Of a DNA stretch of 64,000 nucleotides, positions 21,039-31,687 are shown piece after piece. The stretch is from Didymella arachidicola (Eukaryota > Ascomycota > Dothideomycetes > Pleosporales > Didymellaceae): contig CM049989.1 in NCBI GenBank assembly GCA_016630955.3, positions 1-64,000 on the forward strand, given 5' to 3'. Position 1 is the first letter of the stretch. The number at the start of each line of letters is the position of its first letter. Below the pieces are notes generated by a model. That model was not told where the DNA came from. It saw nothing but the letters and a program-made list of their open reading frames with translations, and made no database searches. The position numbers were made by a program, and so were the translations under genes.

Positions 21039-24000
21039 TCATGCATTCTAATTAGTCAATTATACTTGTTCACATGCACACAATTACTGCGTCTTTGAGC
21101 AAGCCAGAAAGCCCGGTGAGAGTGCCAGGTCACAGCGCGGCAGTTCCCATTTTGAGCCGGGATCCAACGCAACCACTAGTAGCATCCTCCACGGGCGCCA
21201 CCTTGCGCTCTTGGTCACATCGCAAATCCCAGCGACTGCTCCACTCCAGTGTTGAAGATTTCGCCCAGCTTCAATCACATCTCCGATGCGCTCTACAAAG
21301 TCTTACCGCGAGGAACCATTCGCACCACCCTACTTGTCCTTCACAAGGCGTCAAAGGTTGCGAGGGGCCAAGCTCAGCAGGACTAAAGCATCCCAGAAGT
21401 TACTGATGGTGCCCAATGGGCGAGTTTGTCGCTTGGGACACAATGTGATTCGCCAACAGACCGCGCGGTGCGAGTCGTCATCGACGAGGGCAGGGCATGG
21501 TCCGCCATTCTCTGTGCTTGTTTGCAGGATTCTATCAGTAAATTGGACGTCGGAAACACCTTGAGCCGGTTTCCACGGAGTTTTTACCTTCATCAGCGAA
21601 AAGGTCGATGCAGACATCGCCGCCGCCGCCTGATGGTAGCAAATATCTGCGCTTTTGTAGCAAGTCGTAGCCGCTACTGTATCGAAGAATTGTATGGAGA
21701 TCTTAGATTCAGTGCTGTTGCCTCTTCTCCCAATCTCAACAAGCCAATGTTGGCCGCAGATTGCGAAGTGAACATGAAAGTTCCGCGCACGCCTGGTAGA
21801 TATGTCAACGCCTTACGCAGCGAAATATCCCTCAGTGGTGTCCATAGACACCGAACTGAAGGTTGCAAGGCAGTCCGATGGTATTTGCCAAGGTTATTCG
21901 TTCCTGGTTCGATCAACCGATGGTCACTTGTGTACAGTCTGGCCGGACATGTTGCTGGATTCAGCGCAGACGAGAAGACTATCTATGTACACACGCCGAC
22001 TGTTTGGCGGGCTTCTCTGGTGCTGGAAAAGATATAGCTTCCATATATATTAGCAGGTGACCAAGCGAGCCGAAGCACAAGAAGATCAATCATGTGTTCC
22101 AGGACCAACACGCCATTGAGCTCGACGAGTGATGTTCTGTCTAATTTTTGACAATAATATGTCAGGCATACGGGATACTATACGGACAGTGCCGAGCCGC
22201 AGTGTTTCGCCTACGCGACGGAGTTGAGCAAGGTTCTTACCAGATTTACGCTTTTGCTATTGAAGAAAGAGCCGAGTGGGTGCAGGTCTTCGTCATGGAG
22301 AGAATATGTAAGGTATATTATAGATGAAGCATCTACTACTGAGGCGAAGACTTACATGAATGCAGACCCTGGGTGGTCCAATGTCACACTCGCATAGGTG
22401 AAACCGTAAGATTGGCTGGCGTGTTGACTAGACGTTGACAGCCCAAAACGTTGCGCGAAGCGAATGAGTACGTTCAAGCACTTGAGCAGGGCATAATGTT
22501 TGAAGACAATCTGATTTGCAGGTGAGTTTGCACGCTATGTGACTATTTAGGCGTGGGTCTACAAGATACATCGAAGCAAGCAGATCTACATCTAGAAAGC
22601 CTTAGCCTTCGCGATGTACCTCAGATCGTTCGTGAGCAAGACCAACGTCGGATTCAAGACCTTGATTCCACCGGTTAGACCTAAGTGATCACTGATCTAC
22701 CAAGAGCCCGTTGCTGAGTTGGAAGTTACGTAGTAGGATTGTACTGATAAGTCTGAGAGCAGACCAGCGTGCTACTGGCCACTGTGTTATCGCTACCCCT
22801 CTATCCAGTAAAGTTAACCATGCACTCGGTATGAAGAGCGGCGGCAACTCTGCCTTGAATAGTGCAGCCATGGTAATAGTCTCCGAGCTAAAAGTATTTG
22901 GTTTTGCTGAAAGATTAGTTCGTGCTAAGTGTTGCGGTCCCTTGGATCTCGGTCGCGAGGCCGATACGCGCATAGTCATTGCCAAAGTGAAATCTTACGC
23001 CTGAAAATTTGATACTGGAGAGGAGTGGGGTAAGTATTGAGTTCTTGAGATCCATAGGTTGGGGGACCGGAGTGAATTTGATGCCTTGAAAAAGGAATCC
23101 TCCTGTGGGATGGCAATCGCTCCTGCAAACGCGATTGCCAGGCTTCCAAGATCGTCGAAATTGTAATCATGCTGTACATGCACACATTTCTCTGGGGTCA
23201 TCGGCACGGCGGTCGCACTGCATGTGTGCTAGCGGCGCGAATCTTCGGTCCAAGTAGTGCAAAGGTAATGAATCCACTGGACTGGTTTGCAGTAGCATGA
23301 TCTCTGTCCATACGCATTGTAAGAAACTAATAATGCGTGTTCTTGGTGTCTTTTCCGCTGCATGTTTTACTGGAGGCAAATGTGGCTTGTTAATTTGTGA
23401 CGAGAGCTGGATGCACAAAGCTTCATGACGCCACCACTAAGATGAAAGATCAGCAGACAGAATTGCTGTTTATCAAAACGCTAATAAGTGGATCAGTGAT
23501 GTTACGTAAGCGTCCGATCATCTGATAGAGACTTACTAGTATTTGAGAGCCTTCGTGCTGGTCAATATCTTGCTAATCATAATAGGTCATCCGGACATGG
23601 TCGGACGTTCGTGAAGACTACGACCATGGGAGGTCCAATTTGCGTAATAATATCTAGCCTAATGCACCATTGTGAAACCCAGAAGAAGAGAAGAAGACTC
23701 CATCGATACGAACTCGTTATTGCGACTACTTTCGAGTGGAACAACGCAGCCTTCGACATGTTATCACACAACACTCAATTGGAAGGACCCTGCACGCGCT
23801 CCAGAAATCCGTGGCAAGATGCATATATTCGTAGATTTGACCTTGGAAACGAATGATGCTTACTTAAAACGGTCAGGTTGTGTCATTTCAATCACAGTGA
23901 ATCCTGCCGGACGGTTCTTACTAGCTGGCTACTAAGCAGAACCTAACATTGATCCGTCCTCCCAGCACTTACAGAGCTTCGGGCGTTTCAGATGAAGATA

Positions 24001-24387
24001 TCTCATTGGACCTTCAACTTGTATCCGTTATGTTCAGGTGTTTCGTGCGCTTACTAAGGAACCGCCTTCAAAACGCTCTCCACGATCTTGCGATATAGAT
24101 TGACCACGTGAACCGACGTAAAGTCGACCCCGTTTGCTTCAAAATTTTTGATCACAGGGAGAGGAATTGATAAATAGATCCAATACAGTTCCAAATGGAT
24201 GCACTTGGAGCGCATTACCTGAGAGCTTGGTGACAACTTTGATTTGAGGAATCTCGTCGTCTTTCGATAGCGTCAAGGTCTCGAAGTCTGGCGCGACGCT
24301 ACCTCAGATCTGCAGGCAAAATGTGTCAAGCTGTGGGATCGACACTGTGGAGTGCGACGATCCGAAAGACAGAGTACAGCAAAACTC
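21039..24387. other. Gene-poor stretch between transposons A1 and B1
   Basis: Many short open frames on both strands, none with a convincing domain or exon chain. Around 21950-22060 one frame reads GFSGAGKD, a weak P-loop look-alike that could be a decayed NACHT-type gene, but flanking frames do not support it. Confidence 0.4.
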
Positions 24388-24389
24388 TA

Positions 24390-26536
24390 CCGTGTCTGTG
24401 CACCTCGTGAGCCGGGTCAGTGCGTGAGCCACCCCACCAACTTTGGACGTTACTTTAAACCCCCTACAACTCAACGCCACGATGCCGTTAAAGGAAGCCC
24501 TTGCAGAGCTAGATAATTTAAGACCTAGAGAACAATTCTCATACCAGGCTCTTGCCAAAAAACATGGCTGTTCACGCGCGACGTTGACCCGCCAGCACAG
24601 GGGTGAAGTTACCCCTCGTGAAGAGGTCACCAACAGCCAACGGCTCCTCCACCCACGTGCTGAGGCAGAGCTTGTACAATACATCAGAGGACTCACAGAG
24701 AGACACCTGATGCCTGCAAGGCAAATAATCATTAATTTCTCAACTCCTTTGTGCCGCTGGGAGCCTTCTAATAGCTGGGTTACTAGGCTGTTAAACCGGA
24801 ATTAAGACCACCTTATCACTGCCTGGTCAACTCCTATGGAAACTGTACGCCACAAGGCTGATTCTGGTGAGGAATACAGCTTGTATTTCCAGCTCCTGCA
24901 CCTTAAAATTAAGGAGCATGAAGTATTGCCTAAGAACACATACAATATAGATGAAAAGGGATTTATAATTAGGGTAGTTAGAAGGAGCAAGAGGGTGTTT
25001 AGTAAGGTACTGTACTGTAAGAGGCGGTCTAAACAACCTACCCACGATAGTAATCAGGAGTGGATAACCGTGGTTGCTGGTGTATGTGCTGACGGTACCC
25101 ACCTCCCCCTAGGGGTTATCTTTCTAGCCAAAGGTGACGCAGTACAAGCAAGCTGGGTACGCGAAACTAATCTAGCCAAGCACTCAGTTCATTTTACCAC
25201 GTCACCTACTGGTTAGACAAACAACAATTTGGGCGTTGCCTAGTTGGAACAGGTCTTCGATCGCTACACCAAGAGGAAAGCTCGGAGAAGGTACAGGCTA
25301 CTCATTATTAACGGGCACGGTAGCCACGTGACGAAGGCCTTTATCGATTACTGTAATCAGCACAAGATTCTGCTGCTCATCTTCCCTCCACACGCTACCC
25401 ACACGCTTCAGCCGCTGGATGTGGTGTGCTTCAAGTCGCTGGCTCAAAACTATACCAACCAACTAGTTGAACACAACCACACAACGCAGGGATAGTACCT
25501 AGTAACTAAGGCTGACTTTGTAAGCCTGTTTTGGCCTGCCTAGGTTCACACTTTCACTAAGGCGTTAGTAGAGAGTGCCTTTGAAACTACAGGTATCTAC
25601 CTACCAAACGCCGACGTTATACTCAATCAGTTTAGAACACCAACACCTCCGCCACCTGCGACACCTCCAGAGCAAGCAGGACCTTATGCGGCTTCTCCTA
25701 AGCCTAGTTGGTTAAAGACTAAGTTACTGCTAAGGAGCGCTGTGAAGGATAAGGACCTTGCTGCTGCAGACGCAGTTAAACAGAGAATCCACCACCTCTA
25801 CGTGCTTAATGAGCTTACCCAGCACGAGATTCAAGGCCTTAGAGAGGCAATGGCAGCCAAGAAGAGGAAGAATAAAAAGAAGAAAGCACTGCCTCTAGCC
25901 GCAGATAACCTTAATTTACAGGGTGGTGCTACCTAGTAGAGCCCCCAATCGAAGGCACGTGCCAATTAACGCCAGGCGGCAACTAAGCAGCAGCAGTTAG
26001 AGGAAGAGGCTGCAAAAACCACCAGGCATGAAATTCAGCACCAGAATAAACTGCTTAAGGCAAAAGAGAAGGAGGATAACTGTGTGAAGCGGTTGAGGGA
26101 GAAAGAAGAGCGCGATCGCAAGGCTGCTAAATCACGTGCTGAAATTGACGCGCGCAAGGCAGCGAGAGCAGCTCAGAAACGCGATCGCGACGCTTAAAAA
26201 AGTATCCAATTGCCTAAACAGGCTAAGGGCAAGGTCTCACAGCAGTCGCAGTTAAAAATAACAAAGCAACGTGCTAGTGCTGCCGTGCGCAGGCCACGCG
26301 TGGTTCACGCGCGTTCCCCAACCCCCCCACCTAGATTGAGCACCAGTAGTCGCATAATTACCGCTACAAGAAAGTTAAGATAGCTAAAATATGCGCAATA
26401 GTTAATAGATTAATCTGCTAGCTTTCCTTACAATAATTGCTTTTGTGTGTAGCTTGATAATCTTAATTCTTTCTGATGCTCAAAGGTAGTGGGGTGGCTC
26501 ACTCGCTGACCCGGCTCATGAGGTGCACGGACACGG
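24390..26536 (+). mobile_element. Element B1: pogo-like transposon, 2147 bp, inactivated
   Basis: Inverted repeats begin CCGTGTCTGTGCACCTC (left) and CCGTGTCCGTGCACCTC (right, on the other strand), with TA at 24388-24389 and 26537-26538. The motif GTGAGCC/TGAGCC recurs 17 bp apart in both ends. The right TA is shared with element D. The related B2 has exactly the same length once its insertions are subtracted. Confidence 0.9.
24482..26383 (+). pseudogene. Pogo-like transposase of B1, broken by about nine in-frame stops
   Basis: From ATG 24482 one frame runs 633 codons to TAG 26381-26383 with no frameshift. About nine internal stops lie near 24803, 25214, 25241, 25493, 25541, 25934, 25937, 25968 and 26194. 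Several replace Trp (TGG to TAG), as comparison with B2 shows, for example GVAWLEQVF and GATWWSPQ intact there. Domains still readable: N-terminal helix-turn-helix with CENP-B-like region, YNIDEKGF (first Asp), INGHGSH (the second Asp is Asn here, Asp in B2), QPLDVVCF (third Asp) and a Lys/Arg-rich coiled-coil tail. The change pattern fits RIP. The protein is not functional. Confidence 0.9.
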
Positions 26537-27853
26537 TACCGTGTCCGTGCACTCAATGCACGCCGTCAGTCAATGCACGCGCATCACCAAAACGGGCTAC
26601 CTATAACTAAGGCCGTAGAGGCACACACAACAACTATTATGACAAGATAATTTAGTAGAGCGCTCTACAGACCTACAGAACAAAATTTTTTACCAATACT
26701 TTCTTGGCCGAAGGATTTTGCGGCTGCGAGTGTTAGTTTGGTGTGGAGATGTCGGCGTACGCTCAATGCACGAGGCATCACCCACATCGTCGCTAGCACT
26801 ACGTTTCTGCTTCTTCTTTGGTACCGCGCTCTGTGAAACCTTGCGCTTGCCTGTAGAAGGCTTTTGTACAGCTTCTTGAGAGTTACGAGCTTGCCTTTGA
26901 CGCTCTCTCTCTGCCCTGCGTTCAGCAACTTTCTTAGCCTTCTCAGCCTTCAGCTGTTTGCGCTCTTCCTTCTCCCTCGCATGCGCATTACGCCTCTCTT
27001 GCGCAATCTTGTCGTTATATAATTTATTAGCCTTAGCGAGCTCCTTTATATCAGCCTTTTTCTTTTCATCTGCCTCTCGCTCCTCCCTTGCAAGTCTCAA
27101 GCAGGTCTTGGCTTCTCTGAATAACCGAGGAGTCCACATCATCGAAGGCCCCCAGTACTCATAGTGTTGCAACAGGTCAAGAGACTTACCCTTTGTCTCT
27201 CTCCTTCTTTTAACAGTAAGAGCGTTAAGCAGACCCTCATTCTCGCTCTGCAAGAGGGTGTTCTGTATAGCCATGTGGTGGAGCGATTGCCAAACAATAG
27301 ATGCGTCCTTCTCTGAGGCACCACTCAACGCGCGTTTTATGACTGTGTTCAGCTTTTGCCATGCCTCGCCGCCGTATGTAGGAGCCTCCTCTGATGCGTT
27401 GCTAGAGGTGTCTGAGTCGTTATTGGCAAAGCGATCGAGTACAACGTCGGGATTGAAGGGGTTGGTTGGTTGGTTGGTATTCATTTTTCGTCTAGTTGAT
27501 GTGGAATAAGTCCATCATCTCGCCTCCCGAAGGGCATGTACGACGTGCTAAGCTATGGAATTACAGTGCTGATACACTACCTTAGAAAGCATTTCTTGCC
27601 TGCGCGGGTATTGTTACCATTTCAGAACTACAGCTCCCCGTCCAGTTGGGGAGGCTAAGCGATGTATGTATATTAGGGTAATTTCCTTGCATTCTGAGGC
27701 ATATATGTGCCGTAGGAGAGAGAGAAAGAGAGATCGTATGAGTGGAGGGGGTGAAGGGGTGGAGAGGTGGAGGGGTGAAGAGTGTTGCATCGATTGTGCT
27801 GGACCTAGCAGAACTAGGTGCAGGTGTTTGCTGCTGTTGCAGGGCTGCAGGAG

Positions 27854-30800
27854 CTAGCGGGGGCAGATCTTGGTGAAGTACTGTGTAAGTTTGACAAAGG
27901 CGTCAAAGGCCTCTGGCTCCTTCACTAGTGCTGCAGTGTACGCTAGGCCATCAGCCTGGCTGGATGGTAGTATTAGTGGTCGCAGCGGCCATCTGCTAAA
28001 GCTCCCGCGGGTCTTGCGGCAGAGCACGAGGTGCTCTGGCGTCTTGTCGCGCCCGCATGAGCAGCTAAGGTTTGCATCCTTGTGATTGTACATTCGGTGA
28101 TACCAGGCAAAGTCCCCATGCCTAGATTGGATGGAGAGGAGCCTGGCTAACGTGGCCCTTGGTAGGTCTAGTTCCCTTGGACTGCTGCGTGGTGCATAGT
28201 CCAAGTCCCAGCTCTTGTACCATTTCGAGAGCTTAGTCTTCTTGTCAGACCACCAGGTCTGTTGTGTGTGTCGCAGTGTCTTGCGGGCTATCGTCTTGAT
28301 GCCTGAGAGTGTAGGCAGAGCGGCTTTTCCAGTCGGGGGTGAGGGGTGCTGGGCTTCTAGGTTGGCTAATCTGTCTGCTGCCTCGTTCCCCTCAATGTCT
28401 AGGTGTCCAGGGGCCCATTTGATAGAGACGTCGTGTGTCTCCATGGCGCCATGGCACTCCAGGAAAGCCCATTGAGAGGTAGGAGGTGCGTCGCCCCTGA
28501 GGCACCAGACCACTGAGGTGCTGTCTATGCACAGCCAGATTCGGCGGGTGCGGAGCTCTGGTTGCCTTACGGTATGCTGGAGGCCTCTCCATGCTCCTAC
28601 TACTTCCGCGTCGAAGACGTGCGAGGTAGGGTTGAGTGACCCGCGTCCAGTGTGCAGTTGTTTTCCGTTCTGATACACTGCAAAGCCGTAGGTAACCCGC
28701 TTTTCTCCCTCCTTTGTGTACTGTTCAGAGCCATCTGAGAAGATAGTGACTTCTAGTGGTGAGAGCTGGGCCCACCATTCTTTAAAAGCCTTAGCTGCAG
28801 TCTTCTTGTCTAGGCTAAGCGTCGGGTCTGTTCGGCAGCCAGTCGAGTAGTGAGGGGCTGAGAGTGTAGTCCTGGGGGTCTCTGGTAGAAGAGATGCCAT
28901 CTGTTGGACTTTCGTCTTGACTCGCTGGGGTTGTCCGGTTTTTACGCCCCTGTTTACGATAGGTACTGCTGTGCGCCTAGTGAGAGGGTGGTCTGCATCT
29001 GTAGTGCGCAGGTGGGTTGCAAATCTGAGTCTGGCTTCCTCGAGTGCCACTGCTGCCGGTAGCAGTCCGGCGTCTCGGAAGAGTGCAGCTATAGGGGTTG
29101 TTCTCCACGCTGGTAGGATGCCTCTTGCCGCTATGGCTAGTGTTTTGTCTATGGCAGCTATGTGCCACCCAATGTAAGCGCTGACCTCTTGTGGCCTGCC
29201 TGGTTTCAGTGTGTGTGGCTTTTTGGTGCGGCCTCTGTACCAGCATTCAGTTCCATACAGGAGTGATGGGTACACACAGGCAACAGTGGCCTTGCGGAGG
29301 GAGCTGGCTGGGGGTCCATAGGTAGTCCTAGCTAGGCTGCGAATGTGATAGGCTACCTTGGCAGCTTTTGCCGTGCGCGTAGCTACATGCCGTCGGAAGG
29401 TGAGTCTGCGGTCAAACCACACGCCTAACCAGCGCAGGGCTGGCTGACTGTGCTCTCCACCCGGGAGGATTGGATAGATCGTGAGCTGTTCATCTACGAC
29501 GCAGGGAGGCGCATAGCTGCTCCGCTGTCTGGTCAGGTGGATCATTTCCTGCTTTTCTGGAGCAAAGGTAACCTTATTAGCCTCACCCCATGCTCTGATC
29601 TCCCTTAGGTCTTCTGCGAGGAGCTCGACGTTGTCGTCCATAGAGTGTGAGGCCTGGTATAGACATATGTCGTCTGCGTACCCAAACCTCCGTTCAGTGT
29701 CCATGGATAGTAGCTCTGCCAGGTACAGTGTGTACAGGACGGGTGAGAGAGGCGACCCCTGGGGTGTGCCGCAGGCAACTGCGTAGCTAGGAGTGGTGAC
29801 CTGGCCAAGGCGGACTTGCACCCTCCGGTCAGTTAGGAATGAGTCTACAAAGAGGATCGTCCTTTGTGGCCAGCCCTGTTGGGCCATCCGATGCAACAGG
29901 CGGTTCTTCAGGAGAGCGTCAAACGCGCCTTGCACATCTAGGGTGACCATAGTGACGTGCTTTCCAAGCACCCATGCTGCTTCAGTGTCGTGGGTGAACG
30001 CTGCAGTGAGGTCTGCTGCAGAGCGTTTTGGAAGCGCGCCGCCATGCTGGGGGCTGAGGATCTTGTGTGTCATGGCAGTCCATGCAATACGTCTAGCCAC
30101 AGTTCGTTCGAGTCCCTTTCCAATACAAGACAGAAGCGCTATCGGTCTCCAGGAGCGGGGCGATGTCCGGTCTGTTTTCCCCACTTTCGGTATCATGGCT
30201 ACCTCTGCAAGCTTCCATTGCGCCGGGAAGTGGTTGAGTTCAAGACACCGCTGGAAGATCCTTCGTACGAGTTCCCCCACCTGAGTCCAGCAGGCGCGGA
30301 GTAGTCGCACTGTAGAGCGGTCAGTACCTGGTGATGTGCTTGACACCCCTATCGTGTTTCGCTCACACTCCTCAAGTGAGATGTGTGTGCTCCACGGGAG
30401 GGTGGCTGCAGCCTCCTGGTCTGGACGCTGTCCGAGGTCATCTTCTGCTGTGTAGCGGTTGAGAACTTCCTGTCTAAGTGCCTCTGCTTTCTCTAGGGGG
30501 TCTGATATCGTTCTGTTGTTCACTTCGAGGGGAGTGTCCTGGTTCTCTGGCGTGAGCTTGTGCCAGGCAATGATCTTGAACAGGTCCTTGTCGTCTCTAG
30601 CGTTATCGATGACGTGCCTCCAGTACTGCCTCTTGGCCTGTCGGACGGTAGTCTTGAAGGCCTGTCTCTCCTCTGGTAGACTGCCAGAGCAGAGCTGTCT
30701 AGCACGTTTGTAGGCCTGGTAGGCGGTCTTGCACTCCTCGGTCCACCATGGTGCAGCGCGGCCTTCCTTGCGGTTGAGCTTGCCTGCTGCCTGTACAGAG

Positions 30801-31687
30801 TGCTGTATAGCCTCTGTGAGCAGCGTGACGCATTCTTCTAGCTGTGCTGCATCCTGTGTTGCAAGCGGGTCTGCGATGTTTTGGGCACCCATTTCTACCA
30901 GCCCAGCGAACTTAGCTAGGCTCGCCTCTGGAACTCTGTAGTGGTACTGTTCTAGTTGCGGAGTGCCTGGTGTGGAGATGGGGACAGAGGTCACTATCGT
31001 CTCATGATCTGAGCCGCTGTGCATGCTAGCATCGACAGCAGACTGGGCAAACGGGATGTTAGAGAAGGTGAGGTCAAGAACGTGACCAGCGCAGTGTGTT
31101 GGCTGCCCTGGCACACCAATGTAGTCCATAGACGCGTTGGCAGCCCATCTAGCTAGCTCCACTCCTCCGTTGGCTGCAGTGATGGTAGGCTCAAAGGATT
31201 CGTGTCTGGCGTTAAAGTCGCCCCCGACAAGGCAGAGCTGAGGGGGTGTCAGATGTGTGACGTATTGAATGACGTCTGGGGTGTGTGGCTGTCTGTAGCA
31301 GTTGAGTATGGCGACTCCATTTACTACCGCCCATAGCATGTCTGGGTGGTTGAGACTCTCTCTAGCCTGGTACCGTAGGTGGCGGCCTCTGCGGATGTAT
31401 GTCATCACTCTAGGGCGGACTGAGCCTGGTGTGTTGGGGCTGTCCCAGGTGCTGATAGGTGCTAGGTGCTTGAAACCAGGGTGAGTGGATGTTCTCGAGT
31501 TGGCACATGCGAAGGGCTCTTGAACACACACAACATCTATGCCCTTCTGGAAGGCCAGCTCTAGTGTTGTGGTGTGCCAGGGCGAGCATCTGCCGACGTT
31601 GGCCCAGCATACACGGAGTTGTCTGCTTGGTAGACTGTGCTGTTGACGCCTGTTGTGGGCTGGTATGTTGTAGGGGTGTTCTAGCAT
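27854..31687 (-). CDS. LINE ORF2: endonuclease, reverse transcriptase and RNase H polyprotein
   Basis: 1277 aa uninterrupted from ATG 31687. In order: APE-type endonuclease (VVCVQEPFA, GGDFNARH, SGSDHETI; about 1-235); reverse transcriptase (LDVQGAFD, GTPQGSPLSP, FGYADD; about 470-760); RNase H (FSDGSEQY, DAEVVGAWRG, CIDSTSVV, APGHLDIEGNEAAD; about 980-1110); and a Cys/His cluster CSCGRDKTPEHLVLC near the end. The endonuclease nicks the target and the reverse transcriptase copies the RNA in place. All catalytic motifs are present, so the copy may be active. The 3' untranslated part is about 370 bp. Confidence 0.95.
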   Translation of the reverse strand: MLEHPYNIPAHNRRQQHSLPSRQLRVCWANVGRCSPWHTTTLELAFQKGIDVVCVQEPFACANSRTSTHPGFKHLAPISTWDSPNTPGSVRPRVMTYIRRGRHLRYQARESLNHPDMLWAVVNGVAILNCYRQPHTPDVIQYVTHLTPPQLCLVGGDFNARHESFEPTITAANGGVELARWAANASMDYIGVPGQPTHCAGHVLDLTFSNIPFAQSAVDASMHSGSDHETIVTSVPISTPGTPQLEQYHYRVPEASLAKFAGLVEMGAQNIADPLATQDAAQLEECVTLLTEAIQHSVQAAGKLNRKEGRAAPWWTEECKTAYQAYKRARQLCSGSLPEERQAFKTTVRQAKRQYWRHVIDNARDDKDLFKIIAWHKLTPENQDTPLEVNNRTISDPLEKAEALRQEVLNRYTAEDDLGQRPDQEAAATLPWSTHISLEECERNTIGVSSTSPGTDRSTVRLLRACWTQVGELVRRIFQRCLELNHFPAQWKLAEVAMIPKVGKTDRTSPRSWRPIALLSCIGKGLERTVARRIAWTAMTHKILSPQHGGALPKRSAADLTAAFTHDTEAAWVLGKHVTMVTLDVQGAFDALLKNRLLHRMAQQGWPQRTILFVDSFLTDRRVQVRLGQVTTPSYAVACGTPQGSPLSPVLYTLYLAELLSMDTERRFGYADDICLYQASHSMDDNVELLAEDLREIRAWGEANKVTFAPEKQEMIHLTRQRSSYAPPCVVDEQLTIYPILPGGEHSQPALRWLGVWFDRRLTFRRHVATRTAKAAKVAYHIRSLARTTYGPPASSLRKATVACVYPSLLYGTECWYRGRTKKPHTLKPGRPQEVSAYIGWHIAAIDKTLAIAARGILPAWRTTPIAALFRDAGLLPAAVALEEARLRFATHLRTTDADHPLTRRTAVPIVNRGVKTGQPQRVKTKVQQMASLLPETPRTTLSAPHYSTGCRTDPTLSLDKKTAAKAFKEWWAQLSPLEVTIFSDGSEQYTKEGEKRVTYGFAVYQNGKQLHTGRGSLNPTSHVFDAEVVGAWRGLQHTVRQPELRTRRIWLCIDSTSVVWCLRGDAPPTSQWAFLECHGAMETHDVSIKWAPGHLDIEGNEAADRLANLEAQHPSPPTGKAALPTLSGIKTIARKTLRHTQQTWWSDKKTKLSKWYKSWDLDYAPRSSPRELDLPRATLARLLSIQSRHGDFAWYHRMYNHKDANLSCSCGRDKTPEHLVLCRKTRGSFSRWPLRPLILPSSQADGLAYTAALVKEPEAFDAFVKLTQYFTKICPR

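Noticed and set aside
20956..21042. Extended N-terminus of the A1 transposase starting at 21042
   Set aside because: These codons are the terminal inverted repeat and flanking DNA; the A5 copy reads different flanking residues at the same place.
21950..22060. P-loop-like GFSGAGKD, possible NACHT relic
   Set aside because: The match is one short motif in one frame, with no supporting domain or exon structure nearby.
26530..26560. Palindrome ACGGACACGG-TA-CCGTGTCCGT read as a possible regulatory hairpin
   Set aside because: It is fully explained as the abutting ends of transposons B1 and D around a shared TA.
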